Below are positions 26,129 through 36,400 of a DNA stretch of 64,000 nucleotides, piece after piece (positions within the stretch are counted from its first letter, which is position 1; each line of letters starts with the position of its first letter). Below the pieces are notes generated by a model. The model was given only the letters and a program-made list of their open reading frames with translations. It was not told where the DNA came from and searched no databases. The stretch lies in contig NC_087066.1 of NCBI RefSeq assembly GCF_963678635.1, positions 11,516,517-11,580,516 of the forward strand. Reading direction: 5' to 3'. The translations under genes were made by a program, and so were the position numbers. The DNA is from Symsagittifera roscoffensis (lineage: Eukaryota > Xenacoelomorpha > Acoela > Convolutidae).

Positions 26129-26364
26129 GTTGTTTTACACTTGTGAAAACCTCGTCCCAACATTTTGAAGATATAGTCATACATAAATTCTGTTCTATCG
26201 ATTAAAAAAAGCTGAAATTTGGTGAAGTTACGTTTTTAAAAGCACTGATCACGAATTTCATACTCAATATAGCACTTATATTTTATCAATGAAACAGAAT
26301 TGACAGACTATAACTTCAAGAACCTCTCGTTTCGGCTTTTTTGCACTTCGTTTTCTCGATAATT

Positions 26365-27082
26365 ATGGCCCCTCACAAGAAACGCGACGTGGCTTTGCAT
26401 TATTTCAAACCTCTTACTGGACCTGATTCGTTATGGGAATGCAAGAAATGTGGGTTCAAACGGAAGCAGACCAAGAACAACGGCTATGAAATCTCTTCAG
26501 CCACGTTCTGCAAAAACATAAGAATTATCAAGAAGAAATGAATAGAACAAACCCTGCTGTAGAATTTGAGGTATCCGAAAAAGCAAAAAATATTTACGGA
26601 TGGCTGGAATGGGTGATTATGACTGGCCAACAGTTCAACTTTGTGGACAATGAGCTGAACAAATCACTAAAAAACTTCAAGAAGATCATATTGATGTTTT
26701 GACGGTCAGGGCGCTCTTTGACAACGTAATCGATGAGTTTTCAGGACTTGAACACTTTCTAGGAAGGGACATTGGGACACTGACTCATTATCCAGATTTT
26801 GAAACTGGAGTATTGAATACTATCGAGGGCGTTTCTTTATGACCAGAGCAAAACAAAGCGTTGGAGAAAGTGATGAATAGCATTTTGGTGGATGGAATTG
26901 CGAGTGAAAATGAAGAAAACTGCAGCGACTATGCTGAAAGTATAATAAAAGCCAAAAAAAGCAAAAAAAAATGTGAACCTGGATTAGATTCCAGCTACTT
27001 CAAACCTGCCGGAGCGGTTGTTCAGCAGAGCTGGTCTGGTCCTCGGAGATTATCGAAAAAGAATTCTCCCTATCAACTTTGA
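26365..27082 (+). pseudogene. hAT transposase remnant with BED zinc finger
   Basis: The frame from the ATG at 26365 gives MAPHKKRDVALHYFK and then CKKCGF, the paired cysteines of a BED finger. A one-base loss near 26489 shifts the frame: the next frame shows NLFSHVLQKH, the expected H-x4-H. A segment with WVIMTGQQFNFVDNEL follows, typical of the region after the BED finger in hAT proteins. At about 26690 the sequence jumps to LTVRALFDNVIDEF, which in intact hATs lies hundreds of residues further on, near the C-terminal dimerisation region. A stop at 26840-26842 precedes the last piece (ending at 27082). The DDE core is absent, so the protein is dead. Confidence 0.8.
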
Positions 27083-27406
27083 AGGACAAATATTTTTGTT
27101 TATTGATAAAAACACTTTGGAACGCTTTCACTGTTAATGAAATCATCAATTCATGATTGTTCAGAATTTTTTCTCCCCGTCAGGAAACATTTAAATATAT
27201 TTTTATATTTATTTTTCTCCTCAAAAATATAAATATATTTATTTTTTTTTGAAAAAATATATTTAAATATATTTTTTTACATCCCTGACTGGTGCTAATT
27301 GGTTTTGAAAAAGTGAACTCATTTATACATAATGCGTAATAAGAATAATTGAAGAGACGAATTTTCAATAGTCAGTGCTCCATTATAACAAAAACAGTGA
27401 ATTTCA

Positions 27407-27510
27407 TGTTACAGTTTTATCTTGTACTTGTTTTATATAATTGTCATGTTTGTGTATTTCGGAGAGGTGGGGTTGTAATTAACGTATTTACTAATACCAG
27501 TCTTATCACA
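27407..27510 (+). repeat. Copia 5' LTR
   Basis: Starts TGTTACAGTTTT and ends CAGTCTTATCACA. The last 70 bases are nearly identical to the 3' LTR at 32015-32119. A second possible start for the 3' LTR at 31938 (TGTGTTAAT after a GGGAGAGATGG purine run) would make the LTR 182 bp, which would mean the 5' copies are truncated. The flanking TTTCA favours the shorter reading. Confidence 0.7.
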
Positions 27511-27614
27511 TGGTAGCAGAATTATGGCCTCTGGAGGAAATTACAAAACCCCACCGACATGGGAAGCTAACAAGCCGTACGAGGTTTGACGACTGGAAGT
27601 AGCAGTCTGGTTAG

Positions 27615-27660
27615 CAGTGACCGAGCTGCAGCAAGGGAAATTGCTGCAGCTCGGTCACTG
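27615..27660. repeat. Perfect 20-bp hairpin at gag deletion junction
   Basis: The arms CAGTGACCGAGCTGCAGCAA (27615-27634) and its exact inverse (27641-27660) flank GGGAAA. The left arm is ordinary gag sequence, present also in unit 2 (about 29173-29192). The right arm exists only here. A further copy of CAGCTCGGT follows before the sequence resumes at TATTAGACCC. This is a snap-back insertion at the deletion point. Confidence 0.95.
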
Positions 27661-28963
27661 CAGCTCGGTATTAGACCCAGGTTCAACTCTCAGAATAGTG
27701 GTCAATCACAAACGAAAGCCACAAAGCCAAAAGGAAAAGATGACAAAAAGTAGGGTTCATCATTTTTAGGGTTCATCGTTTGCGTATTCAACCGATTAAT
27801 AGCACAGCTGACATTCCGACAAATGCCGCAGACAATCCATCTAACAGTGGAACCAGATCGCCACCTGCTGAATCCGACTCGTCAGACGACCACGCTGCAA
27901 GTGAAGAGGCTGCCGAATTAGATAACGATGCCGACAAAAACGCGACGTGGCTTTGCATTATTTCAAACCTCTTACTGGACCTGATTCGTTATGGGAATGC
28001 AAGAAATGTGGGTTCAAACGGAAGCAGACCAAGAACAACGGCTATGAAATCTCTTCAGCCACGTTCTGCAAAAACATAAGAATTATCAAGAAGAAATGAA
28101 TAGAACAAACCCTGCTGTAGAATTTGAGGTATCCGAAAAAGCAAAAAATATCTACGGATGGCTGGAATGGGTGATTATGACTGGCCAACAGTTCAACTTT
28201 GTGGACAATGAGCTGAACAAATCACTAAAAAACTTCAAGAAGATCATATTGATGTTTTGACGGTCAGGGCGCTCTTTGACAACGTAATCGATGAGTTTTC
28301 AGGACTTGAACACTTTCTAGGAAGGGACATTGGGACACTGACTCATTATCCAGATTTTGAAACTGGAGTATTGAATACTATCGAGGGCGTTTCTTTATGA
28401 CCAGAGCAAAACAAAGCGTTGGAGAAAGTGATGAATAGCATTTTGGTGGATGGAATTGCGAGTGAAAATGAAGAAAACTGCAGCGACTATGCTGAAAGTA
28501 TAATAAAAGCCAAAAAAAGCAAAAAAAATGTGAACCTGGATTAGATTCCAGCTACTTCAAACCTGCCGGAGCGGTTGTTCAGCAGAGCTGGTCTGGTCCT
28601 CGGAGATTATCGAAAAAGAATTCTCCCTATCAACTTTGAAGGACAAATATTTTTGTTCATTGATAAAAACACTTTGGAACGCTTTCACTGTTAATGAAAT
28701 CATCAATTCATGATTGTTCAGAATTTTTTCTCCCCGTCAGGAAACATTTAAATATATTTTTATATTTATTTTTCTCCTCAAAAATATAAATATATTTATT
28801 TTTTTTTGAAAAAATATATTTAAATATATTTTTTTACATCCCTGACTGGTGCTAATTGGGTTTGAAAAAGTGAACTCATTTATACATAATGCGTAATAAG
28901 AATAATTGAAGAGACGAATTTTCAATAGTCAGTGCTCCATTATAACAAAAACAGTGAATTTCA

Positions 28964-29067
28964 TGTTACAGTTTTATCTTGTACTTGTTTTATATAATTG
29001 TCATGTTTGTGTATTTCGGAGAGGTGGGGTTGTAATTAACGTATTTACTAATACCAGTCTTATCACA
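28964..29067 (+). repeat. Internal duplicate of the copia 5' LTR
   Basis: This is the same sequence as 27407-27510, carried along by the tandem duplication and not by a separate insertion. Its upstream flank is the same hAT 3' end and spacer as in unit 1. Confidence 0.9.
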
Positions 29068-29080
29068 TGGTAGCAGAATT

Positions 29081-29632
29081 ATGGCCTCTGGAGGAAATTA
29101 CAAAACCCCACCGACATGGGAAGCTAACAAGCCGTACGAGGTTTGACGACTGGAAGTAGCAGTCTGGTTAGCAGTGACCGAGCTGCAGCAAGGGAAATTG
29201 GTCCGGCAGTGCTGCTGTCTCCTGCTGGTCCAAACCGCGACGTTGCGCTTTCTGTTTTAATTGCGGATTTGAAATCAGACACAGGAATCGCTCAGACACA
29301 TTTTATTGAATAAATTGTATGATGCCTTCGGCAAAGAGACTGCTGATCAAAGGTATGAAATGTATGAGATGTTTGAGACCTTCAAGAGAGGTTCCAGAGC
29401 TATTGACGAGTATATTGCGCAGTTTGAGTAGCTGAAAAGCAAGTTGCAGAGACACGGAATTGACCTACCTGACGCTTTGCTTGCCTGCAAGTTGTTGTAC
29501 ACGGCTGAAACTGACAAACGAGATACAAGGATGGTGCTTTCGGCAACACCGAAGCTTGAGTTTGCTGCTATGAAGAGCAGTCTTAAAAATATTTTCTCAA
29601 ACAGCGATTTGAATGAGAAATCCGAGTCTTAA
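29081..29632 (+). pseudogene. Copia gag remnant
   Basis: The ATG follows the primer-binding-site-like sequence by about 3 bases. The first frame reads MASGGNYKTPPTWEANKPYE, then a stop; across shifted frames the usual copia gag order follows. There is a W..EVAVWLAVTELQQGK stretch, a segment around an EYIAQFE-like motif, then HGIDLPDALLACKLL near 29455-29500. The last frame stays open to 29632. No CCHC zinc knuckle is seen before the sequence passes to the linker region. The first 125 bases are also present at 27524-27640 in unit 1. Confidence 0.7.
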
Positions 29633-29832
29633 GATGTCAAAGAAGAACCCGTTTTTGCCGTCTCTCATCGAAACAACGATTCCAGAATGAGACGGAACAA
29701 TACGACACAAGGCAGGGGTGGTATTAGACCCAGGTTCAACTCTCAGAATAGTGGTCAATCACAAACGAAAGCCACAAAGCCAAAAGGAAAAGATGACAAA
29801 AAGTAGGGTTCATCATTTTTAGGGTTCATCGT

Positions 29833-30336
29833 TTGCGTATTCAACCGATTAATAGCACAGCTGACATTCCGACAAATGCCGCAGACAATCCATCTAACAG
29901 TGGAACCAGATCGCCACCTGCTGAATCCGACTCGTCAGACGACCACGCTGCAAGTGAAGAGGCTGCCGAATTAGATAACGATGCCGACAAAGAAGAAAAC
30001 CAATCTGACACTTACAATTCTGGTTCAAGCGAAGCAGTAAATCGTGGTTTTACTCGAAAACCCAAGATTCCGCCTATGCCGAGCACTATACAGTTTAAAG
30101 CAATTTACCAGAGTTTTCAGACTCTGTTTACAAAGCAAAAATTATCAGCCGTGCTTGAAAAGCACAAGGACGGCATAAAAACTGGCGAAAGATCGAGTAT
30201 ATTGAGCCTGAAGAACTTCAGGGAGCTAAACACTCCATCAATTTTGGCAAACTTGCAGATTGGAAAGAAATTCAGCCAAAAATTTCTGACGAACCCGAGC
30301 AAGTTTTCTCAGAAGACCCGTGAAACCATATTTTAG
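29833..30336 (+). pseudogene. Copia linker (integrase-RT spacer) remnant
   Basis: This is an open frame of about 167 codons, starting without an ATG. It opens with an acidic, Ser-rich, low-complexity segment (SDSSDDHAASEEAAELDND) like the spacer between integrase and reverse transcriptase in copia polyproteins. After about codon 60 it has no recognised domain. Because gag comes just before it, protease and integrase must have been deleted. Its first 150 bases recur at 27780-27937. Confidence 0.45.
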
Positions 30337-30337
30337 T

Positions 30338-31760
30338 GACTTACCAGTCTGACTGTACAGAGAGTATAGATTTTTCGGAAGCAAAAGAATCCCAATTATT
30401 ACAATGGATCGTAGATAGCGTATATGTAGAAGTTCCTGGCTACGGCCAAAAATTTGTGACCACAAGATGGGTGTTGACACAGAAATAAAGCGGACTGAAG
30501 AAGGCCAGGCTGATAATCCGTGATTTTCAAGATCCTGATCTGGCCGAACCCATCAAAGACTCACCAACATGTGGTCGCGATTCTTTCAGGATCCTCTTGA
30601 GTGTTGCTTCGTCGTTCAGTTGGTTTTGTGGCATTTTAGACAAGAAAACTGCATTCTTGCAAGGCGAACCGCTGAAGCGAGTGGTACACGTGAAACCGCC
30701 TGTAGAATCTGGTTCTGATCAAAATGTACTGTGGAAGCTACACAAATGCGTCTACGGTCTGGCAGATGCTGCCAAACACTGGTTTGAGCGCGTCCAAAGA
30801 GAATTAATTGCCACCGGCTTCAAGCAGTCACGTTTTGATATATGTGTGTTTCTGTATTTTCAAGGCAATAAAGTACGTGGCTGTGTTTCTACCCATGTGG
30901 ATAACTTCTGGTGGGCGGGCTCGGTTGAGTTTGGGAAGCACATACCAGAGCGTCTGCAATCTATTTTCCACATCAAGTCAACGGCTTTTCTTCCATTTCG
31001 ATATCTCGGACTCGACATTGCCAGACTCGATCAGTACTTGACGATCGATTAAGTGCATTACGCTAAGGATCTGTCAGAGATCGAAGGAAGCAGTATTGGT
31101 CTCGGTAATGACAATAGAAGCCACATGCGCAGAGCTTTGGGGAAACTGCAGAGGCTTGCGAATCAACCAGCTGCAGTTTTCGACCAGCTCTCCGTTAGGG
31201 AAAACTTGCACCGCCGATTTGAATGATTTAAGGGCTCTCAACAAAATTATACTAAGAGCACAAGCTACTACGACTCACTGCCAACTACGGTTCCTGAAGC
31301 TCCAGAACCCCGAAAAGTGGAAAGTTATTGTGTTCTCGGATGCTTCTCTGGGCAATTTGCACAATGGAGGCACACAGGGGGTTTTCTTGTGTTTTTATAG
31401 CAAGAAGGTACCTGTAATTTGGTCGACTGGCGGTCTAAACGACTCAGGAGAGTGGTACAAAGCACGATTTCTGGCGAGATTGCTGCCTTGCTGCCTGTAT
31501 TGATGGTATAGATGCTGCGTTATTCACTCAGAAATTATTCCAGGAGCTATTGGGATTTCTTGTCCCAATCGTGGCATTTTTCGATAATTAAGCATTAGTT
31601 GATGCCGTTTATTCAACAAAAATGGCCCAGGATAAGCAATTACGTGTCGATATAACGTTTTTACGCTCTATGATTGATGAGCGAGAAGTCAAGTATTTGC
31701 GCTGGGTACCCTCTGATCATCAACTTGCAGATAGCCTGACTAAATGCAACCAGTAGAGTG
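30338..31760 (+). pseudogene. Copia reverse transcriptase and RNase H remnant
   Basis: A largely open frame carries RVT_2 landmarks: QWIVDSVYVEV, FVTTRWVLTQK, a stop at 30486-30488, DFQDPDLAEPIKDSPTC, DKKTAFLQG and WKLHKCVYGLADA. It also has THVDNFWWAGS, where the family has a two-Asp catalytic box; the second Asp is Asn here. A stop at 31050-31052 follows YLTID. RNase H pieces continue in other frames: GKLQRLANQ, FSDASLGNLHNGGTQG, then LRWVPSDHQLADSLTK near 31700-31745. At least two stops, frameshifts and the altered active site make it inactive. Confidence 0.85.
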
Positions 31761-32014
31761 GAGAAATGCTGCTAATAGTAATGAAAAACTGTCGCTTTCC
31801 TTCCGGTTTACCGTATTATCACGCAGGGATTAGGTTTCTTCTGTTTTTCCCGGAAATCGGAAAGAAATTTCACCTTTTTAAACCATTTTAACGTAATTTT
31901 TACCTTTTTAAACCATTTATTTACCTGGGAGAGATGGTGTGTTAATTTGCAGGAAGTTTGCGAGTCAATTTTGCGAGTCAATTTTGCTTCAACCGTTTTA
32001 ACTGATGGTGATAT

Positions 32015-32119
32015 TGTTAGTTTTATCTTGTTTGTTTTATATAATTGTCATGTTTGTTTTGTGTATTTCAGAGAGGTGGGGTTGTAATTAACGTATTTAC
32101 TAATACCAGTCTTATCACA
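32015..32119 (+). repeat. Copia 3' LTR
   Basis: Starts TGTTAGTTTTATCTTG, ends CAGTCTTATCACA, and is followed by TTTCA. It differs from the 5' LTR by a few small indels (for example an extra TTTTG after CATGTTTG) and a few substitutions. Confidence 0.75.
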
Positions 32120-32423
32120 TTTCAGTTTTCAAGCCTTGTCTGAACGATTCGGACTAGTTTTACCGAAACTTTAAGATGTACCACTATATGGCGCCTTGTT
32201 GAAAAAAAATGAAATCATTAGGTAGTATACCAGATAAGCAACAGCTTATGCTGCATATCGAATTTTTTTACATCTCGACACTGCGTGTCTCGGTTTGTCC
32301 AAATTTTCTCGATGCAGTTGTATCTGTTGTAAATCTAAACAAAAGTGAAAAACACGTAGTTTTTTTTCCTATTTCGTTTGTTTGATTGTAAAAATCAAGC
32401 ACGGAAACATATTGCATACACAG

Positions 32424-33125
32424 AGGTGAAACTGAGCTTCGCACCACTTGCGCTAGAACAATTCTAAAATGAGTGCACAATGACGCTAAGAAATTAGCAA
32501 ACAGAACTTCAAACGATGTTGCAATTAAAGAAGGCAGTGGAAAAACGAGAAAACTAAAAAAAGGCATTTTTTCCTGTTTGAATTGAATTATTTTTTTCAA
32601 CGAGGCGCTTGTGGGGCTCAATTTGGGCATTCAAAAATGGTACCAGAGTCTTATCAATCTCAAAATTACTAGAGGACCTTTACAGGAAAAAAATCTGTAA
32701 TTAAGCTGACAGAATTGAAGCCGACATCCAATGAGATGAACTCAGCCAAAAATTTTCGTCAAAAAACATAAAGGAAAAAATTTCACTTAACGCCCACGTA
32801 GATCCACGATAGCCATTTAATTAGCGTCTGCAAAGTAGACTACATAATTTGAAAAATAAACCGACAGAGCTTAAATCGACAACCATGAAGTCGAAAAACC
32901 ACCGGCAGAAAACTTATATCAAAACTCTATAATTATACATACAATGCTTTGAGTTCTAGATATAGCTTGCAGTATTAATTAGTACCCTGTACTTAAATTT
33001 AAATTTTCATGAAATTGAGCATGTCAGTAGCATAGCAGCATTATAATTGATTCAAATAATTTTGATAAACTAAATGTTAACCCGAAAAAGTCTATCTTCC
33101 GATTTGATAACGCATGCTAATCAGA
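32424..33125 (-). mobile_element. SINE-B-like repeat
   Basis: The left edge is CACAGAGGTGAAACTGAGCTTC, then GCACCACTTGCG. The right edge is AACCCGAAAAAGTCTATCTTCC, then GATTTGATAACGCATGCTAATC. The same right-edge block occurs at about 57241-57290 and 59986-60030. The tRNA-like part is not clear in this copy. It lies just upstream of the DUF229 gene. Confidence 0.55.
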
Positions 33126-33332
33126 AGCGCAATTAGCATTTTATTCTTCAATTAAAGCACGAAAACATATTGAACACAGTCGTTTTAAAATGTTTTATAA
33201 CACTTTGTAAACAGTGATGCAGCAATTTAACAGTGCGTTAAGCTTTCCAAAATAGTTCAAAAAAACTTCTGATTCTACATATCTCAGTTCAAAATTCTGC
33301 CTATTGTTATGATTCTTAAAATGCACGCGTAA

Positions 33333-33338
33333 TATAAA
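33333..33338 (+). promoter_or_regulatory. Candidate TATA box for the DUF229 gene
   Basis: TATAAA sits 69 bases upstream of the proposed ATG at 33407. In such A/T-rich DNA a chance match is likely. Confidence 0.2.
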
Positions 33339-33406
33339 ACTTGCTATCAATTATAAAAAACTGTAAAAGAAACACTCGAACTGGGAAAAAAATTGAATTT
33401 CCACAA

Positions 33407-36400
33407 ATGAACACAATCCAGATTAAAAGAGAAGCAGTATTTAAACTTTTCTGTCTTTGTTGCTTAATTTGTTTGTGGCGTTACAGTCTCAAAAACGAGG
33501 AAAAAACAGCATCAGATAGAGAATTTGAACGATTTCTGGCAGCGTACACGGATTATGAAGAGCAACTCACCTACAGCATTAACAGTCCAAGATTGGGACC
33601 TGAAAAAGAAATGAAAATCGACATGAATTGTTAGTAAGTTAGACAAAAAAACTCATTTCAACTGTCGTACTATCAATTATCAATACTAATATTTGCTGAA
33701 GTCCTAAAATTTCATAAAATAGTTTGACCTCAAAAGAAAACTAAAGTGGAAAAACAGAAACCAAATCGCACATAAATTTCCACAAAATTCACATGCTTAA
33801 CCCAGTCACATGCATAATTTAGTCTCCTAAAACTATTCTGGCAGTGTCAGCCAAAAAGCCCTGACCCAACAAGAATAAATGATTTCCCTAACGATCAATT
33901 AACAACACAAAGCACTCGTTGGGGTATGCAAATATAACACGTCCAACTCAAAGACGACCGAAACCGGACATAACTTGTGTGTCTTGACAATTTCACAGAC
34001 TGGCTCTTTAGTGAAAAAGTTAAGCCAGAAAATTGCTGATGAACCTTTACTGGAAACAATTTACTAATTGGATGCGTTACCAAATAAAGGAAGTGGCAAC
34101 TAATTATAGGGCAAATACAATCATTCGTAATTAAAAATTTTTTTCAGGCATCAGACAACTAACTAGGCCAGATGAAAACCCAACTTCAGACTCTGAGGAC
34201 TCGGCAGATGACGAGCTGGAATACGACGGGAGCACCAGTTACCCTCTCTATCTCATGATCAGAGTGGCCCTTTTCCTTGTGGACATCTTTAAAATGTTCT
34301 ACAATCTGGATAGCGAATATGATAACGACTTTCAGTTGCCCTGCGAATATCAGACACCGACTCAATTTTGCACTGTAAGCAATTAAAGATACCCCCGTTA
34401 GAAACTCATGTACAATTTCAATCCTCCGTTTTTATTCTCCTTAAGAGAGGTGAAGCAGCGGTAGATAGATATCCTTATAATTTAGGATATTCCAAGCTTC
34501 TGGGGGTTTTCAGGAATTGTATTTAGCTGGTCGAGAGAGCAGTTTAGTTCAAATTTTCTATTTTTCACGGAAAAAAACAGCTGAAAAAAATTGCGGTGAA
34601 CACATACAATCAATTGACTTAGACAATTGAAGATTTCTTGATCTATTGATATAAATAGCTCATTCCATTTAGGTACTAACTAAACAACCAACAAACAACA
34701 GTCTCTCATTTGAATGCCACACTCCTTCTCAGTGCAAACCCTCTTCACTTTCTGTCGGGTTTGTGGGAATAGATGGCTTCACCATTTGGGAAAACAAAAC
34801 AGTTGAGAAACTTGAACAAAAACTGGCCAGTTTATCACAAAACAGCTCATTTGCATTCGTTCAATGCATTCTTCTGCCTAGGAGCAGACAATCTTCGAAG
34901 AACTATTCCAACGAACAATTTATTAACTTCGCCAAAACCGATGCAAAAAGACTAATCACAAAAAATTTAATCAACAGAACGAGAATGAAAACCGAAAAAA
35001 CCAAAAACGAAAACTTGAGCTCTGGTAAAATATCGATTACCTTGTTGATGTTGGATTCTGTCTCAAGACCTAGTTTCTACAGCAACTTGCTCCTAACTCA
35101 GAAAGCTATGCGAGACATAAACCGGTTGTACTCAAGTACATGTACCTATAACAAAACTCACCTGCTATTAATTTTTTTTAAATTTTGAACCAAGCCCTTC
35201 GCTCAGATTATTAAAACACCTACAAAGCTTAACACCATCAAAAATGTTAAGACTAAAATTTACGATTTTTATCAAACTAAGCATACATTAATTTGAAAAA
35301 AAAATCTAGAAACAGTTAAGTGAGATAACTGATCAATATATTTTATCCACCAAAACCTAATTGCAGTTGAAACATGTGCTTGAAAATTGATTGATACTAC
35401 TGCAGATGATAAATCAAGTGGCTATCGGGTGTTGGATTTTGAGGCAATGAATTCGATGTACAACCGGACCTTCGAGAACATCGCACACCTTTTTGGACCC
35501 AATTTCACAGGGTATTCGGAATCCGTTGATCAAATGCCTGTGGGTGTCCTGTACAGTGAATTCAAAAGTAGAGGTGAGTCTTCAAATTAGAAATTCGCGC
35601 CATGAATGAAAAGTTTAAGAAAAAGTAAAGAGATATTTTGTAGACGGCAAACTCAACGCGAGAATTGAAGCAGAGCACCACTTGCGATATAATACAAGAC
35701 ATTATGACGCCAAACTGTGTATTTTACGGATTCCGCAACAAAAACGCTCTCTTTGATCTTCCTTTGTTCTTTCGTTTTTTTTTATCAGCCCGACAAAAAT
35801 TTGTCATATTTAAAGACTTGTCTCTGGATTGCAGCGACCGACATACTCCAAATTATGCGCCTCTCCATTGAACTGTTTGGCCTCGTAACGGAGAGCCGCT
35901 AATTCAAAAAAGAAATCGAAAAAAAAATCGGCGAAGTCGAAAAAACAAGATAATCATTATGAATAGGGCTAGTTTTGAAAAAAAATATGCCAAGACATTA
36001 TGTGCAATTAAGTTTGTCGAAAAATTAATCTCCCAAAAATTTCATATCGTTGTCTTGATTTTGTCTCCTCGAATAAAACATGCCAAGAAAAACAACTGAA
36101 TGCTAAATTAGCATCGGAGCAAAACTAAAAAGGCCGAAATTTCTTGGGCAGACATAAATTAAGCAGGATTTCAATGTTTTCTTAAAAACTTATAAAGACA
36201 GAACATAGCGAGCTGACAGTTAGAACAGAGTAATGAACGCAAGGAAACTGAAAAAAAACTTGACTTGTTTTTTCAAAAACCTTCCAACGTTTCAATTTCG
36301 AAGAAAAAATAGATGGCCTAAAAGCTCTCTGAGTATGTAAAACAAATTATGATGGACATCTTTTTGTTAAAATTAACCCAATTTGAGAAAAAAAAAACAA

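Larger units (their letters stand above)
25725..27287 (+). mobile_element. hAT-family DNA transposon, internally deleted
   Basis: The ends are CAAGGATGTAAAAAAATATA on the left and its inverse, TATATTTTTTTACATCCCTG, on the right, a CA(A/G)GG start typical of hAT elements. Both are flanked by the same 8-mer ACTGGTGC (25717-25724 and 27288-27295), the target-site duplication length of hATs. Inside are a hairpin (25920-26003), a TATA-like box, and a broken transposase with an N-terminal BED finger and a C-terminal hAT segment. The length of 1563 bp is too short for a full transposase, so most of the catalytic core is deleted. It depends on a relative for movement, if any exists. Confidence 0.9.
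26374..27937 (+). repeat. Recent segmental tandem duplication, unit 1
   Basis: Unit 1 runs from inside the hAT remnant, through the hAT 3' end, flank, copia LTR and start of gag, to a linker segment ending GATGCCGACAAA. It matches 27938-29990 with only a handful of differences in the first 1.27 kb (for example ATATTTACGG against ATATCTACGG, and a 9-base against an 8-base A run). Compared with unit 2 it lacks the gag interior (29206-29727), which is replaced by a hairpin junction at 27615-27672. Confidence 0.9.
27938..29990 (+). repeat. Recent segmental tandem duplication, unit 2
   Basis: Unit 2 begins abruptly in the hAT BED-finger sequence (ACGCGACGTGGCTTTGC), joined to copia linker sequence. 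The junction has only about one base of shared A. It contains a second hAT 3' end (to 28844, then ACTGGTGC) and a second LTR, then the more complete gag. The hAT 5' end is absent from this unit, which proves that the duplication happened after the hAT insertion. Confidence 0.9.
27407..32119 (+). mobile_element. Ty1/copia-type LTR retrotransposon, defective, rearranged
   Basis: Short LTRs that start TGTTA and end ATCACA lie at 27407-27510 and 32015-32119. They are flanked by TTTCA on both sides (27402-27406 and 32120-32124), a 5-bp duplication typical of retroviral-type integration. TGGTAGCAGA directly after the 5' LTR resembles the initiator-Met primer-binding site of copia elements. Gag precedes reverse transcriptase and RNase H; protease and integrase are missing. 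The interior carries the tandem duplication with an extra LTR (28964-29067). The RT sequence resembles the GalEa clade. Stops and frameshifts make it non-functional. Confidence 0.8.

Noticed and set aside
30597-31052. Domesticated host gene from the reverse transcriptase frame
   Set aside because: The frame is in register with upstream RT sequence beyond a stop, the second Asp of the catalytic box is lost, and RNase H continues in broken frames: a dead retroelement.
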